DNA from: Lewinellaceae bacterium | GTDB taxonomy: Bacteria; Bacteroidota; Bacteroidia; Chitinophagales; Saprospiraceae | NCBI GenBank assembly: GCA_020636255.1 | Contig: JACJYE010000022.1 | Coordinates: 1 to 35,142 of the forward strand | Length of the DNA: 35,142 bases | Direction: 5' to 3' | Shown: positions 24,767 through 32,559 of the stretch, one piece after another | Numbering within the stretch: the first letter of the stretch is position 1 | Layout: each line of letters begins with the position of its first letter | Notes under the pieces: model-generated | Seen by the model: the letters and a program-made list of their open reading frames with translations, nothing else | Told to the model about the DNA's origin: nothing | Database searches by the model: none | Translations under genes and position numbers: made by a program

Positions 24767-27631
24767 CTATCTTACCTCCAGCTCCACTTCCTCCTTCTGC
24801 CCGCCTTTCTCTACCAATACCCTGTACTTGCCTCTGTACAGGTACGCATTCCCGTCCTTCGCTACCTTGACTTGGGCCGGGCGCTCATCAGTTTTGGTTT
24901 CTTTGTTCAGGGCCTTATTATACTCATCCAGGGTTTTCTCGTCTACGGTCAGTCCGTAAGGCAAAAAGTTCAGGCCTTTGGTGCAATCCACTTCGAAGCT
25001 TCGCAATACGAGCTCCTTTCCCGCTATGATGCTGATCGTAGCCTTTCCCGCCGCGCTGGTGTACAGCGGGATCTTTACCTCGGGCGGGTTGGGTTTGCGG
25101 TACGGGTTGTCGTTGCCCCAACGCGAGCTGTAGCGGATGCGTGGTGGTTGGAAAAGGTGCAGGGCCTCGGCCAGTACATCTTGTGTCAATTGCTGTAACT
25201 CCCTGGCCCCGGCGATGTAGATGGACCGGCCGTGGGTGCCCACCACCAGCTCATGAGCCGTAGGGTGAATGACGAGGTCGTGCACCGGAACGGCGGGCAA
25301 CCGGTTGTTCATTTGCATGAAGCGCCCACCTCTATCCAATGATACGTATAGGCCACGGTCGGTGCCGACGTACAGAATGTCGGGGTTTTCCGGGTCTTCT
25401 TTCACCACATTGATGGGCTCCAGCGGCAGGCTGGCGCCAATGTCCTTCCACGACTGGCCATAGTCATCTGAAAGGTATAGGTATGGGGAAAAATCATCCT
25501 GGCGGTAACCGTTGAGCGCTACGAAAACACGGCCTTTTTCATGAGCAGAGGCCTGTACACGGCTAACCCATTTACCTTCGGGCAGTCCGGCGCTGATGTT
25601 CGCCCAGCTAAACCCGCCATCGCGGGTGCAGTGCACCAGCCCATCGTCGGAGCCGGTATAGATCAGCCCGAACTGCAGGGGCGATTCGTGGATGCTGGAC
25701 AGGGTGCCGTAGGGTACATCGCCGGGCATGCCGCCGCGGGTCAGGTCGCCGGAGACCTCTTCGAAATCCCTGCCCTGGTTGAGGGAGCGCAGCAGCTTGT
25801 TGGCGCCCATGTAAAGGATGTCCTGGTTGTGAGCCGAGAGGTGGATGGGGGCCTGCCAGTTCCATCGGTAGGGCCGTTCGCCCAGGCCCGGTTTGGGGGT
25901 GATGTAGTCGCTTTTACCCGACTGTGTATTGATGCGAAAATAGTTGCCGAATTGAAAGCCCGTATACACGGTAGTATTGTCGCGGGTATCGATGGCCACC
26001 TGCATGCCGTCGCCGCCCTGTATCATGCGGTAAGGGTATTGCCCCGAATCATGCCAGCCTGTGCCTGCACGGTAGTTGCTGGGGCCCATCCAGACGCCAT
26101 TGTCCTGCAATCCGCCATATACCCGGTATGGCTCCGCCAGGTCGGTAGCGACGCTGTAGAACTGCCCGACGGCCGGGGTATTGCACTTTACCCAACTTAT
26201 ACCATCGTCATAGGAGATGTTGACCCCGCCGTCGTTGCCGAGTATGATGTGTCCGGCGCGGATGGGGTCGATCCAGAGCGCATGGTGGTCGCCGTGCACG
26301 TTGTCGCCGTCGATGTTTTCGAAAGTGGCCCCCCCATCTTCCGACCGCAGGATGGGCACGCCCATCACAAAGATCCTGTCGGGCGCCTGCGGGTCGACGC
26401 GCACCTGGCCGAAGTAATAGCCGTAGGTATAATACACGTTGTCGAGAAAATCCTTATGCGTGCGCACCCAGCTCTTACCGCCGTCGGCCGAGCGGTATAC
26501 TTCCAGCCCAACCACGGGTACATCGAACAATAGCGCGTTGGCGTCTTCTACATAGTCGACCAGCGATTTCGGGCTGATCTCATCTTGATCCACCATTTTC
26601 CGAACCTTATCCACGTCGTAGCGCTCGGGAAAATCATACTGTTGCAGGTATTCCTTGATGAGGTATTTTTCCAGCTTCAGGAAGTTTTCCTTGCTCATTC
26701 CCCGGAGTTCGTCTTTGGTGAGCCTGCGCTCTTCGGGCTCCTCCTTCGGGCGCCTGTTGAAGTTGTCGATAACGGCGAAAAGGAGGCTGCCGCTATCCGT
26801 CTTTACGGCGTCGAGCCCGATGCGCCCGGCGCCTTCGCCGGTGGGAAAGCCACTGTTCTCGGTGGTTAGAAGCACCCAGCTTTCGCCCCCATCGGTGCTT
26901 TTGTAGATACCCGACCCGGCCCCCGACTCTTCGAAATTCCAGGCGTGGCGTTCGCGCTGCCAGGCTGCAGCGTAAAGTGTGTTCGGGCTGCCCGGGCCGC
27001 GAATCAGGTCGACAACACCGGTTTGCTCGTTGATGTATAGCGTCTTACGCCAGCTTTGTCCGCCGTCGGTAGTTTTGAAGACGCCACGTTCTTCGTTGGA
27101 AGTGTAAAGGTGCCCCATAGCGGCCACCCAGGCTGTATTGGGGTCTTCGGGATCCAGGACGATGCGGCCGATGTGATGGGTTTCTGCCAGCCCCAGATGT
27201 GACCAGCTTTTCCCGCCATCCGTACTCTTGTAAACCCCTGCGCCAGCGTAGGAAGAACGGCTGGAATTCACCTCGCCAGTGCCCAGCCAGATGGTATTGT
27301 GCGCCCAGTCGACGGCAATGTCGCCGATGGTCATTACCATTTCGTTGTCGAAAAGGGGCTCGAAGGAAGTACCGTTATTTTCGGTCTTCCACAGGCCACC
27401 CGAAGCGTAGGCCACGTAAAAGTGAGAGGGGTCCTCTTCCCATACATCGAGGTCGGCCACCCGGCCGCTCATGATGGCCGGCCCGGCATTCCTGAATTCT
27501 ATTGTATTGACGATAGATTGTCCGGCCATGCCCTTCCACTGCCGGTAGCTTGCCTGTCGTTCGGCGGCAGGGGTTTGTGAAAAGGTGTTAAGGGCTAATG
27601 CCAGGATGAGTAGTGTGCAGAACAGCCTCAT
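24767..27631 (-). CDS. Exported VPS10/sortilin-like BNR-repeat protein
   Basis: The product is 954 residues from the ATG at 27631, which places the signal peptide (MRLFCTLLILALALNTFS) first; the open frame extends 21 codons upstream with no signal. Repeated Asp-box motifs of the S/T-x-D-x-G-x-x-W/F type (STDGGKSW, TTDGGQSW, STDGGESW, SADGGKSW, SEDGGATF and others, about nine in all) mark beta-propeller blades. Segments NAGPAIMSGRVADL and W-L-G-T-G-E-V-N-S-S-R are typical of the sortilin-like glycosyl hydrolase-type proteins of Bacteroidota. Despite that common name, no catalytic activity can be shown. A helical insert lies around residues 290-350. There is no CHU_C or Por sorting domain at the C terminus, so a periplasmic location is more likely than surface display. 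Confidence 0.88.
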   Translation of the reverse strand: MRLFCTLLILALALNTFSQTPAAERQASYRQWKGMAGQSIVNTIEFRNAGPAIMSGRVADLDVWEEDPSHFYVAYASGGLWKTENNGTSFEPLFDNEMVMTIGDIAVDWAHNTIWLGTGEVNSSRSSYAGAGVYKSTDGGKSWSHLGLAETHHIGRIVLDPEDPNTAWVAAMGHLYTSNEERGVFKTTDGGQSWRKTLYINEQTGVVDLIRGPGSPNTLYAAAWQRERHAWNFEESGAGSGIYKSTDGGESWVLLTTENSGFPTGEGAGRIGLDAVKTDSGSLLFAVIDNFNRRPKEEPEERRLTKDELRGMSKENFLKLEKYLIKEYLQQYDFPERYDVDKVRKMVDQDEISPKSLVDYVEDANALLFDVPVVGLEVYRSADGGKSWVRTHKDFLDNVYYTYGYYFGQVRVDPQAPDRIFVMGVPILRSEDGGATFENIDGDNVHGDHHALWIDPIRAGHIILGNDGGVNISYDDGISWVKCNTPAVGQFYSVATDLAEPYRVYGGLQDNGVWMGPSNYRAGTGWHDSGQYPYRMIQGGDGMQVAIDTRDNTTVYTGFQFGNYFRINTQSGKSDYITPKPGLGERPYRWNWQAPIHLSAHNQDILYMGANKLLRSLNQGRDFEEVSGDLTRGGMPGDVPYGTLSSIHESPLQFGLIYTGSDDGLVHCTRDGGFSWANISAGLPEGKWVSRVQASAHEKGRVFVALNGYRQDDFSPYLYLSDDYGQSWKDIGASLPLEPINVVKEDPENPDILYVGTDRGLYVSLDRGGRFMQMNNRLPAVPVHDLVIHPTAHELVVGTHGRSIYIAGARELQQLTQDVLAEALHLFQPPRIRYSSRWGNDNPYRKPNPPEVKIPLYTSAAGKATISIIAGKELVLRSFEVDCTKGLNFLPYGLTVDEKTLDEYNKALNKETKTDERPAQVKVAKDGNAYLYRGKYRVLVEKGGQKEEVELEVR

Positions 27632-27719
27632 TTTTTTTGATCCTAAACATAGACAATTTCCGGGGAAGCAGAAGGGGCAAGTTGCAGGTTGCAAGTTTGA
27701 GGGTTACAAGTCCAAACAC

Positions 27720-27775
27720 TTTGACCTTTGACCTTTAACCTTTAACCTTTAACCTTTAACCTTTAACCTTTAACC
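27720..27775 (+). repeat. Heptamer tandem repeat TTTAACC
   Basis: Eight 7-base units in a row: two TTTGACC then six TTTAACC, without interruption. It sits between the exported propeller gene's start and the AraC gene's stop. Seven-base repeats of this type are prone to slippage; a copy-number effect on neighbouring transcription is possible but unproved. Just upstream (27680-27713) is a GGTTGCAAGTTTGAGGG-like degenerate stretch. Confidence 0.9.
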
Positions 27776-27794
27776 TTATTACCTTCCCCAATCA

Positions 27795-28601
27795 TCAGAT
27801 AAACTCCCCACGGCGGGCCAGAAAACTGCCGGGGGCCATACCGGCCATCTGTTTGAAATCGCGAATGAAGTGCGACTGGTCGTAATAGCCGCAGTGGTAG
27901 GAGAGTTGTGCCAGGTTGTCAAAATCGGGCTGCCCGATGAGCTGCTGGGCCTGCCGCATCCGGTTGATGCGGATATAGGCCTTGGGGCTCAGGCCAATGA
28001 TATTCCTGAACTCGCGTTCCAGCTGGCGGGGGCTGATGAATACCTGCCGGCTCAGTTCATCTATGGAAATGCCGCCGCTGGTTTGGCGGATGAGCCTGGC
28101 AGCCGGATTGAGGTAGCGCGGCGCCCTGTTATTTTGCCGGAGCATGCTCAGCAGAAATTGGCCGGTAAGGCGGGTTTGTTCCGAAAAGGAACGCATATCC
28201 TGCAGGCGGGTGCAATAGTCCCGGAAGGCTTTGCCCAATACATCTTCCATATCAGCTTGCCGCTGGCTGAACTCGGAAGGGGCTATGCCGAAAAGGGAGA
28301 AGAACCCATCAGGTGTAAAGCGGATGCCCAGTGCTTCTACTCTGCTGCGGAAACGAACCTCGTAGGCCGTCGTCCACATGCCGATAAGCGTGAAGTCGGG
28401 TGAGTGCTGCCAGCCGTCGTTTACCACCAGGTCGCAATGTTGCCCCGAAAGGTGCAGGACCAATTCGACCTCGCCCCTGGGCACTACTTTCAAGCTCAGG
28501 GGAGAAGCCGAAGTACCTGTATGGAAGGCCGCCCGCCAATAACCTGAAACATAAGGCTGTAGTATCTCCTGAGGTTTTGCTTCCTGAAATTGTACATCCA
28601 T
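27795..28601 (-). CDS. AraC-family transcriptional regulator
   Basis: The product is 268 residues. The N-terminal part (about 1-130) has LQPYVSGYWRAAF and a P-R-G-E-V-E-L-V-L-H-L segment, matching the DUF6597-type sensing domain of AraC proteins. The C-terminal part (about 165-265) is the double helix-turn-helix: GISIDELSRQVFISPRQLER, then F-R-N-I-I-G-L-S-P-K-A-Y, then LAQLSYHCGYYDQSHFIRDF. I chose the ATG at 28601 because the 13 codons upstream do not fit the domain. It is divergent from a cupin gene, 212 bp away, which is the likely target. The inducer is unknown. Confidence 0.92.
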   Translation of the reverse strand: MDVQFQEAKPQEILQPYVSGYWRAAFHTGTSASPLSLKVVPRGEVELVLHLSGQHCDLVVNDGWQHSPDFTLIGMWTTAYEVRFRSRVEALGIRFTPDGFFSLFGIAPSEFSQRQADMEDVLGKAFRDYCTRLQDMRSFSEQTRLTGQFLLSMLRQNNRAPRYLNPAARLIRQTSGGISIDELSRQVFISPRQLEREFRNIIGLSPKAYIRINRMRQAQQLIGQPDFDNLAQLSYHCGYYDQSHFIRDFKQMAGMAPGSFLARRGEFI

Positions 28602-28766
28602 GAGTTGCCTGTCCTGTTTGTTGCCGCAAAGTAACCGCAAAAACAGCGGGCTGTCCAGCGTGTATTATCGGTTGGAAGGGCTCGTTTATTCGTTGGCTGT
28701 TCTGGGCGAGCTACCGACGCAGGCCATCTTGTCGTTTTTTTACAATACCCGCCTTGCCCTGGCCTT

Positions 28767-28774
28767 TAATTTTG
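28767..28774 (+). promoter_or_regulatory. -7 box of the cupin gene
   Basis: TAATTTTG fits the Bacteroidota -7 consensus TAnnTTTG and ends 39 bp before the cupin ATG at 28814. No TTG at the usual -33 distance is seen, which would suit a promoter that needs an activator such as the divergent AraC protein. Confidence 0.4.
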
Positions 28775-28813
28775 CCCCTGAAAACATTATTATTTAATCA
28801 AAAAGACCACCCG

Positions 28814-29230
28814 ATGACTACTGTAGATCTGAATCAACTGTCATTGAATGAATTCACTGCGAAAAATGACCCGGCTCAGCACTGCCGGGCTACTTTCCCA
28901 CTCTTAGGGGCCCACGGCACGCAGCAATCCGCCACGGTTTACATTGAGCTGGAACCTGGCAAGAGCCTCGGCCGCCATACTGATAGCGCCGAAGAGCTGC
29001 TGCTGGTGCTGGAAGGAGAAGTAGAGGCAACGGTAGGCAATGAAAAAGGCCTGCTTTCGAAAGGGCAGATAGCACTGGTGCCCCGGCTGGAGCCCCACGA
29101 CCTGCGCAATACCGGCCAGGGAACCGCCCGCATCCTGGGTTTTTTCGGCGGCGCCAACAACATCGTCGCTACCTTCGACGAGGTTTGGCTGCCTACCAAC
29201 AGCAATGTGGTGGATACCGCCCAGGCATGA
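28814..29230 (+). CDS. Cupin domain protein
   Basis: The product is 138 residues, a single small beta-barrel. The metal-binding pattern is G-R-H-T-D-S-A-E-E-L-L-L-V-L-E-G (His55 and Glu60), with a second His95 in the L-V-P-R-L-E-P-H-D motif. The G-E-V-E-A-T-V-G turn is typical of cupin_2. The start at 28814 is the ATG preceding MTTVDLNQLS. Cupins of this size act as small dioxygenases, isomerases or ligand sensors; sequence alone does not tell which. The divergent AraC gene suggests regulated expression. It is followed by a strong hairpin. Confidence 0.88.
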   Translation: MTTVDLNQLSLNEFTAKNDPAQHCRATFPLLGAHGTQQSATVYIELEPGKSLGRHTDSAEELLLVLEGEVEATVGNEKGLLSKGQIALVPRLEPHDLRNTGQGTARILGFFGGANNIVATFDEVWLPTNSNVVDTAQA

Positions 29231-29250
29231 TGCAAAGCCACACAGAGCAG

Positions 29251-29277
29251 GCACAAAGGCTTATAATGCCTTTGTGC
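29251..29277 (+). terminator. Hairpin terminator between cupin and DUF4252 genes
   Basis: GCACAAAGGC and GCCTTTGTGC form a perfect 10-bp stem with a 7-base loop (TTATAAT), 20 bp after the cupin stop. An outer CAAAGCC/GGCTTTG pairing could extend it. As the next gene converges, it may serve both strands. Confidence 0.6.
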
Positions 29278-29309
29278 GGCTTTGTTGTGTAACTCTACGT
29301 TGGGTATCC

Positions 29310-29834
29310 TTACGCCCGGGGCAGGTCTTTCCGCTTTTCCGGTAACCTTTTAAAGTGCTGGGCCCCATCGACATTGATCTGGAGGTCGTTGAGGTCGCTG
29401 AACTTCAGCAGCCCTTCCAGGCTGAGCAACACGAAACCGTCGGATCCGTTGACGAGCAGTAACACATCGGTGATCGTGTCGCCCTTTTCGCGGATATAAA
29501 GGCCGACGTCGTCGCCTTTATCCCGGACGGTGAAGAGTTGTTCGAACCGGCTTTGGTGAATGTCCTTGATCAGATGACGGTATTCATTCGGCGTCACCAG
29601 GTTGCCCTCTTCCATCACCAGTACCCGCAGGTAAGTGATCTTGTCCAGTATCTTTTTCGCCTGGCCCTCGTCGGTGAAGTTGGAAGCGATCTCCAGCAGC
29701 CAGCCCTGGAGCTTGACGTCGGTCACATTTTCGTATGCTTTGTATTTGTCGTAAAAACGCGCAATAGCCTCCGGCTGAGCGGTGGCGAAAATGGGAGCAA
29801 TGGCCAGCAAGGCCAGAAAGAATAATGTTCTCAT
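29310..29834 (-). CDS. DUF4252 domain protein, exported (1 of 3)
   Basis: The product is 174 residues. A signal peptide (MRTLFFLALLAIAPIFATA) is followed by the DUF4252 pattern: A-R-F-Y-D-K-Y-K, then I-T-Y-L-R-V-L-V-M-E-E, then QLFTVRDKGDDVGLYIREKG, and a LLLVNGSDGFVLLSLEG end. The family is common in Bacteroidota beside ECF sigma factors; no biochemical role is known. It is the last gene of the sigma cluster, 274 bp from the previous one, so its co-transcription is uncertain. Beyond it lies a hairpin and the converging cupin gene. Confidence 0.85.
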   Translation of the reverse strand: MRTLFFLALLAIAPIFATAQPEAIARFYDKYKAYENVTDVKLQGWLLEIASNFTDEGQAKKILDKITYLRVLVMEEGNLVTPNEYRHLIKDIHQSRFEQLFTVRDKGDDVGLYIREKGDTITDVLLLVNGSDGFVLLSLEGLLKFSDLNDLQINVDGAQHFKRLPEKRKDLPRA

Positions 29835-30108
29835 GTGTAGATCGTGGGTTGAATTAGAAGATAAAAGGCCGAAAGGCCGAAACGTTGTAAAGCCAGGTAG
29901 CTTCAGATAAGGGTGTCAACAGCTCAGTAGGAGCCTGCTTATCAGGGGAAACCTCTAACCTGTAACTTTGAGCGATCCCCATACGTCGCATATTGAGCAT
30001 AGCGAAATCCCGAAGGCCGGGGCAGCTGGTTTCAGATTCAGGCTGGCAAAGATCACTCAGTCCCCTCGTCCCCCAGTCTCCCAGTCCCCCAGTCCCCAAA
30101 TCTCCCTC
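29835..30108. repeat. Intergenic spacer with degenerate CCCCAGTC repeats
   Basis: No gene is visible. A degenerate tandem of CCCCAGTC/CCCAGTCT-like units runs at about 30058-30105, and AGGCCGAA is repeated directly at about 29867-29880. Both look like simple repeats common in intergenic DNA of this group. Confidence 0.5.
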
Positions 30109-30702
30109 CTACGCTCTGGGCACTACCACCGCAGGTTCTTCCTCTTCCTGCACGGGCGGTTCCTCCTCCTGCTCATGTTTCTTTTTGCCCGGCCGTTCGC
30201 CGCTGAGGATGCGGTTGGTTACATCGACGATGTCTTCGTATTTCAGCCGGGACTTCATATCGAAAAAGAACAACTCGCCGTCGTCGTAGCCGAGGATGAC
30301 GAGGTTTTTGAGTTTCTGGCCGTCGTTGTCGCGCACCAGGATAGAAAAGTTGGATTCGGCATCCTTGACGTGCAGCAGGTCCTCATAACCGTTCTGGCGG
30401 ATATTGGACAGGAAGGAGTTGATCTCTTCAGGGGTGATGGCCATTCCGTCCTCAGAGGCCATAAAGCGCATTTTGCCTACCTTTCGGGCAAGGCCTAAAT
30501 ACATTCTGGATTTTTCGTTGCGCACCGAATTGTAAGCGATGCCGCCGCCCAGCCAGACCACCCAGCCGGGCATTTTGAAGTTGGTGACCCCTTCCCGGTG
30601 TTTGTATTGCTGGTAAAACTGGGCCGTCGTTTTGGGGCTGCTGCAGGATGATAACAGGAAGGCTGCCAGAAAACCGATGGTGATGATGATTGTGGATCGC
30701 AT
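30109..30702 (-). CDS. DUF4252 domain lipoprotein (2 of 3)
   Basis: The product is 197 residues. The signal ends F-L-L-S-S-C with the lipid-modified Cys at residue 20. The DUF4252 core has Q-F-Y-Q-Q-Y-K, then K-V-G-K-M-R-F-M-A-S-E-D, then Y-E-D-L-L-H-V-K-D-A-E-S-N-F-S-I-L-V and L-V-I-L-G-Y-D-D-G-E-L-F-F-F. The last 30 residues are an unusual charged tail rich in Glu, Lys and Pro (KKKHEQEEEPPVQ...). It lies 103 bp downstream of the next DUF4252 gene, with a 58-bp palindrome in between. Function unknown; anchoring in the periplasm is inferred. Confidence 0.85.
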   Translation of the reverse strand: MRSTIIITIGFLAAFLLSSCSSPKTTAQFYQQYKHREGVTNFKMPGWVVWLGGGIAYNSVRNEKSRMYLGLARKVGKMRFMASEDGMAITPEEINSFLSNIRQNGYEDLLHVKDAESNFSILVRDNDGQKLKNLVILGYDDGELFFFDMKSRLKYEDIVDVTNRILSGERPGKKKHEQEEEPPVQEEEEPAVVVPRA

Positions 30703-30728
30703 GATTTGAATCGGGTTTGTTGGTTTTA

Positions 30729-30786
30729 CACGGTTTCATGGTAACGCGGTTTCATGGCCATGAAACCGCGTTACCATGAAACCGTG
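30729..30786. repeat. 58-bp perfect palindrome with nested repeats
   Basis: The left half (30729-30757) and right half (30758-30786) are exact reverse complements with no spacer. Each half holds CGGTTTCATGG twice, separated by TAACG, so it is also built of internal direct repeats. It lies between two co-directional DUF4252 genes. A hairpin of 29 bp would strongly affect the transcript; a REP-type element or a terminator/processing site are both possible. Confidence 0.9.
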
Positions 30787-30805
30787 AGGCTATGCAGTTA
30801 CCCTG

Positions 30806-31348
30806 CTATTGTTTTTGTTCCTTCGGCAGGTTCTTATCACTATCGTCGAATTCGTTGATGAGCTTGGAGACCTTGTCGAGGTCGATATTGCCTACGAAGC
30901 TCATGAGGACGAACTCATCTTCGCCACCCACCAGCAACAGCAGTTCGTGGATGGTCTTGTTGCCGTCGTCTTTGATGAGGAATTCGACGTTGTCGCCGTC
31001 ATCGCGCACGGTCATCAGCACTTCATATTCTTTGGTATTGATCTTTGACTTAGCCTCTTTGTAAAAAGAGCCGGCATTTTCTTCCGCTACCAGGATGCGT
31101 ATCCCTTCCAGGCCGGAGGCCAGGTCGATGATGGCCTTGGCTTCGGCATCGTCGACGTTCAGCCCTTCGACGTTCAGCTGTTTGAACATGCCCAGCAGTT
31201 TGGAGCTGATATAGACTACGGTGAAGCGCTCATCATCCACGTATTTCTGGAAGTACTTGTCGATGGCGTTAGTAGAGCTTTGTTGTGCCTGGGCAAAAGA
31301 CATGATGCCCAGCATGAGTACGGTAAAAATGAACTTAAGCGATTTCAT
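30806..31348 (-). CDS. DUF4252 domain protein, exported (3 of 3)
   Basis: The product is 180 residues. A signal peptide (MKSLKFIFTVLMLGIMSFAQA) precedes I-D-K-Y-F-Q-K-Y, V-Y-I-S-S-K-L-L, LEGIRILVAEENAGS, Y-E-V-L-M-T-V-R-D-D-G-D-N-V-E-F-L and LLLLVGGEDEFVLMSFVGNI, all DUF4252 features. It lies 39 bp downstream of the anti-sigma-like gene and is probably co-transcribed with it and the ECF sigma factor. It may be a target or a modulator of the pathway; the biochemical role is unknown. Confidence 0.87.
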   Translation of the reverse strand: MKSLKFIFTVLMLGIMSFAQAQQSSTNAIDKYFQKYVDDERFTVVYISSKLLGMFKQLNVEGLNVDDAEAKAIIDLASGLEGIRILVAEENAGSFYKEAKSKINTKEYEVLMTVRDDGDNVEFLIKDDGNKTIHELLLLVGGEDEFVLMSFVGNIDLDKVSKLINEFDDSDKNLPKEQKQ

Positions 31349-31387
31349 GGCTTGAGTTTTGAAGGTTAAAGGAATCGAGTGATTTTA

Positions 31388-31897
31388 TTATTTGAAAAAT
31401 TTGCCCATCTGGCCGAGGTTCTTCAATTCGCGTGCGGCAGTAGAGGTGCCGCGGTTGAGTTCTCCGGAGGTTTTGAGCAGTGCTGCCGTCGTGATCCGGA
31501 AGGCCTGCTGCGGGTCCTGTACCTCGTATTGCGCCCAGTCGATACCGGCAGTTTGTGCGGGCGCCGTCGTTTTGGGGAAGAACAGCCAGCCCAGTCCCAG
31601 GCCCAGCAGCACGATAGCAGCAGCGCGCAGCGCCCAGCCGCGCAGGCCGATGCGCCTGATGGCGGTAAGCCGCGGGGCGGATTCCTGAAGCTGCCCGAGC
31701 AGTTTTTCATCGAAGTCGTTGCCCAGCGCATTTTGGGCCTGTTCTTCGGCGAAGTATTGGAACAGCGGCTGATAAGGCCTCAGCTGTTCCGGCACATCGG
31801 TACGCTGGAAGTATTCCCGTAGCTGCTGCTCTTCTGTCAGGGAGCTTTCTCCCTCAAAGTAGCGTTCCAGTAATTGTTCTACCCATTCGTGGCCCAT
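31388..31897 (-). CDS. Putative anti-sigma factor / single-span membrane protein
   Basis: The product is 169 residues. The N-terminal E-Q-L-L-E-R-Y-F-E-G-E-S-S-L-T-E-E-Q-Q-L-R-E-Y-F segment is typical of proteins encoded next to ECF sigma genes in Bacteroidota. One transmembrane helix lies at about residues 88-107 (WALRAAAIVLLGLGLGWLFF). The C-terminal part is about 60 residues long and presumably periplasmic. It overlaps the sigma gene by 19 bp, which implies translational coupling. The zinc-binding HxxxCxxC motif of classical ZAS anti-sigma factors is absent, so the anti-sigma role is inferred from position and topology only. Confidence 0.7.
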   Translation of the reverse strand: MGHEWVEQLLERYFEGESSLTEEQQLREYFQRTDVPEQLRPYQPLFQYFAEEQAQNALGNDFDEKLLGQLQESAPRLTAIRRIGLRGWALRAAAIVLLGLGLGWLFFPKTTAPAQTAGIDWAQYEVQDPQQAFRITTAALLKTSGELNRGTSTAARELKNLGQMGKFFK

Positions 31898-32388
31898 AAT
31901 TGCATTAGTTTCGTTCGTATACTTTTGCGAGCTCTGAAAATATTGGTCTTTATCTGTTGCAGGGGCAGCCCCAGCGCCTCGCTGATCTCCTGGTAGCTGA
32001 GCCCCTCGATATCACGCATCTGCATAGCGATGCGGTGGTTTTCGGGAAGCTGGCTCATCAGTTGCCGCACCTGCCCGACGGCGTCGTTCAGCTCGGCCTG
32101 CCGGTCGGGGGTGTGGCTGCCGCTGCTCAGGCCGTAGGCCGTTTCGAGGCTTTCGGCCTGGTTGTAACGCAGGCGGCGCTTGTCGATGGCTTTGTTTTTC
32201 GTCAGTTGCATACACCAGGCTTCGATGCTGAGCACCTCGTTCAGGCGCTCCCGCATTTCCCATACTTTGATAAAGACCTCCTGTACCACATCCTCGGCTT
32301 CCGCCGGGTTGCCGGTAATGCGCAGCGCTACTCGGTAGAGCTTGTGCTTGATCGGCAGGATGTCCGTTTTAAAGGCTTCGAGCTTCAT
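31879..32388 (-). CDS. ECF-type RNA polymerase sigma factor
   Basis: The product is 169 residues from the ATG at 32388; a TTG two codons upstream is the only alternative. Region 2 (about 11-80) has the A-E-D-V-V-Q-E-V-F-I-K-V-W motif and I-E-A-W-C-M-Q-L-T-K-N-K-A-I-D-K-R-R. Region 4 (about 112-162) has L-P-E-N-H-R-I-A-M-Q-M-R-D-I-E-G-L-S-Y-Q-E-I and a helix-turn-helix ending K-T-N-I-F-R-A-R-K. There is no sigma region 1 or 3, as usual for group 4 factors. It heads a cluster with a membrane protein and DUF4252 genes. A GTAAC-N16-CGTC motif just upstream suggests autoregulation. Confidence 0.95.
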   Translation of the reverse strand: MKLEAFKTDILPIKHKLYRVALRITGNPAEAEDVVQEVFIKVWEMRERLNEVLSIEAWCMQLTKNKAIDKRRLRYNQAESLETAYGLSSGSHTPDRQAELNDAVGQVRQLMSQLPENHRIAMQMRDIEGLSYQEISEALGLPLQQIKTNIFRARKSIRTKLMQLWATNG

Positions 32389-32400
32389 ATTCAAAGGGGT

Positions 32401-32425
32401 GACGACTATAAAAAAATAAAGTTAC
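32401..32425 (-). promoter_or_regulatory. Putative ECF-dependent promoter of the sigma gene
   Basis: On the minus strand GTAAC (32425 to 32421) and CGTC (32404 to 32401) are separated by exactly 16 bases, an AT-rich spacer. AAC-N16/17-CGT is the classical -35/-10 arrangement of ECF promoters. The -10 is only 12 bp from the start codon, so the leader would be very short. The fit suggests the factor drives its own operon. Confidence 0.45.
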
Positions 32426-32490
32426 AGCAGCGGGAGAAATTTTTTTCATGATCTGGCAAAAGCCAACAAAAACCAAAGCAGCGGCCCATT

Positions 32491-32523
32491 GTTGAAGGGT
32501 ATGATAATTTCAGGTTATCTTTG
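32491..32523 (+). promoter_or_regulatory. Bacteroidota-type promoter of the LptG-family gene
   Basis: TTG (32492-32494) and TATCTTTG (32516-32523) are 21 bases apart, fitting the TTG(-33)/TAnnTTTG(-7) pattern of the housekeeping sigma factor. Transcription would begin near 32529, downstream of a TTG at 32521, supporting the ATG at 32560. A CCGCC/GGCGG hairpin (32539-32553) lies in the short leader. Confidence 0.5.
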
Positions 32524-32559
32524 GCGTTCAGATGCCCACCGCCCCGGAGGCGGCTTATT

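Noticed and set aside
25541..26533. Plus-strand open frame of 330 codons opposite the VPS10-like gene
   Set aside because: Antisense shadow in GC-rich DNA; Val/Ala/Gly-rich with no domain, and the opposite frame has multiple Asp-box repeats.
27720..27775. Heptamer repeat as a telomere-like or replication element
   Set aside because: Only eight units, no terminal or origin context and no initiator boxes around; a simple intergenic microsatellite explains it.
24720..28640. tRNA or structured RNA between genes
   Set aside because: I looked for a tRNA arm pattern and conserved riboswitch-like hairpins in the intergenic gaps and found none that hold up; only simple repeats are seen.
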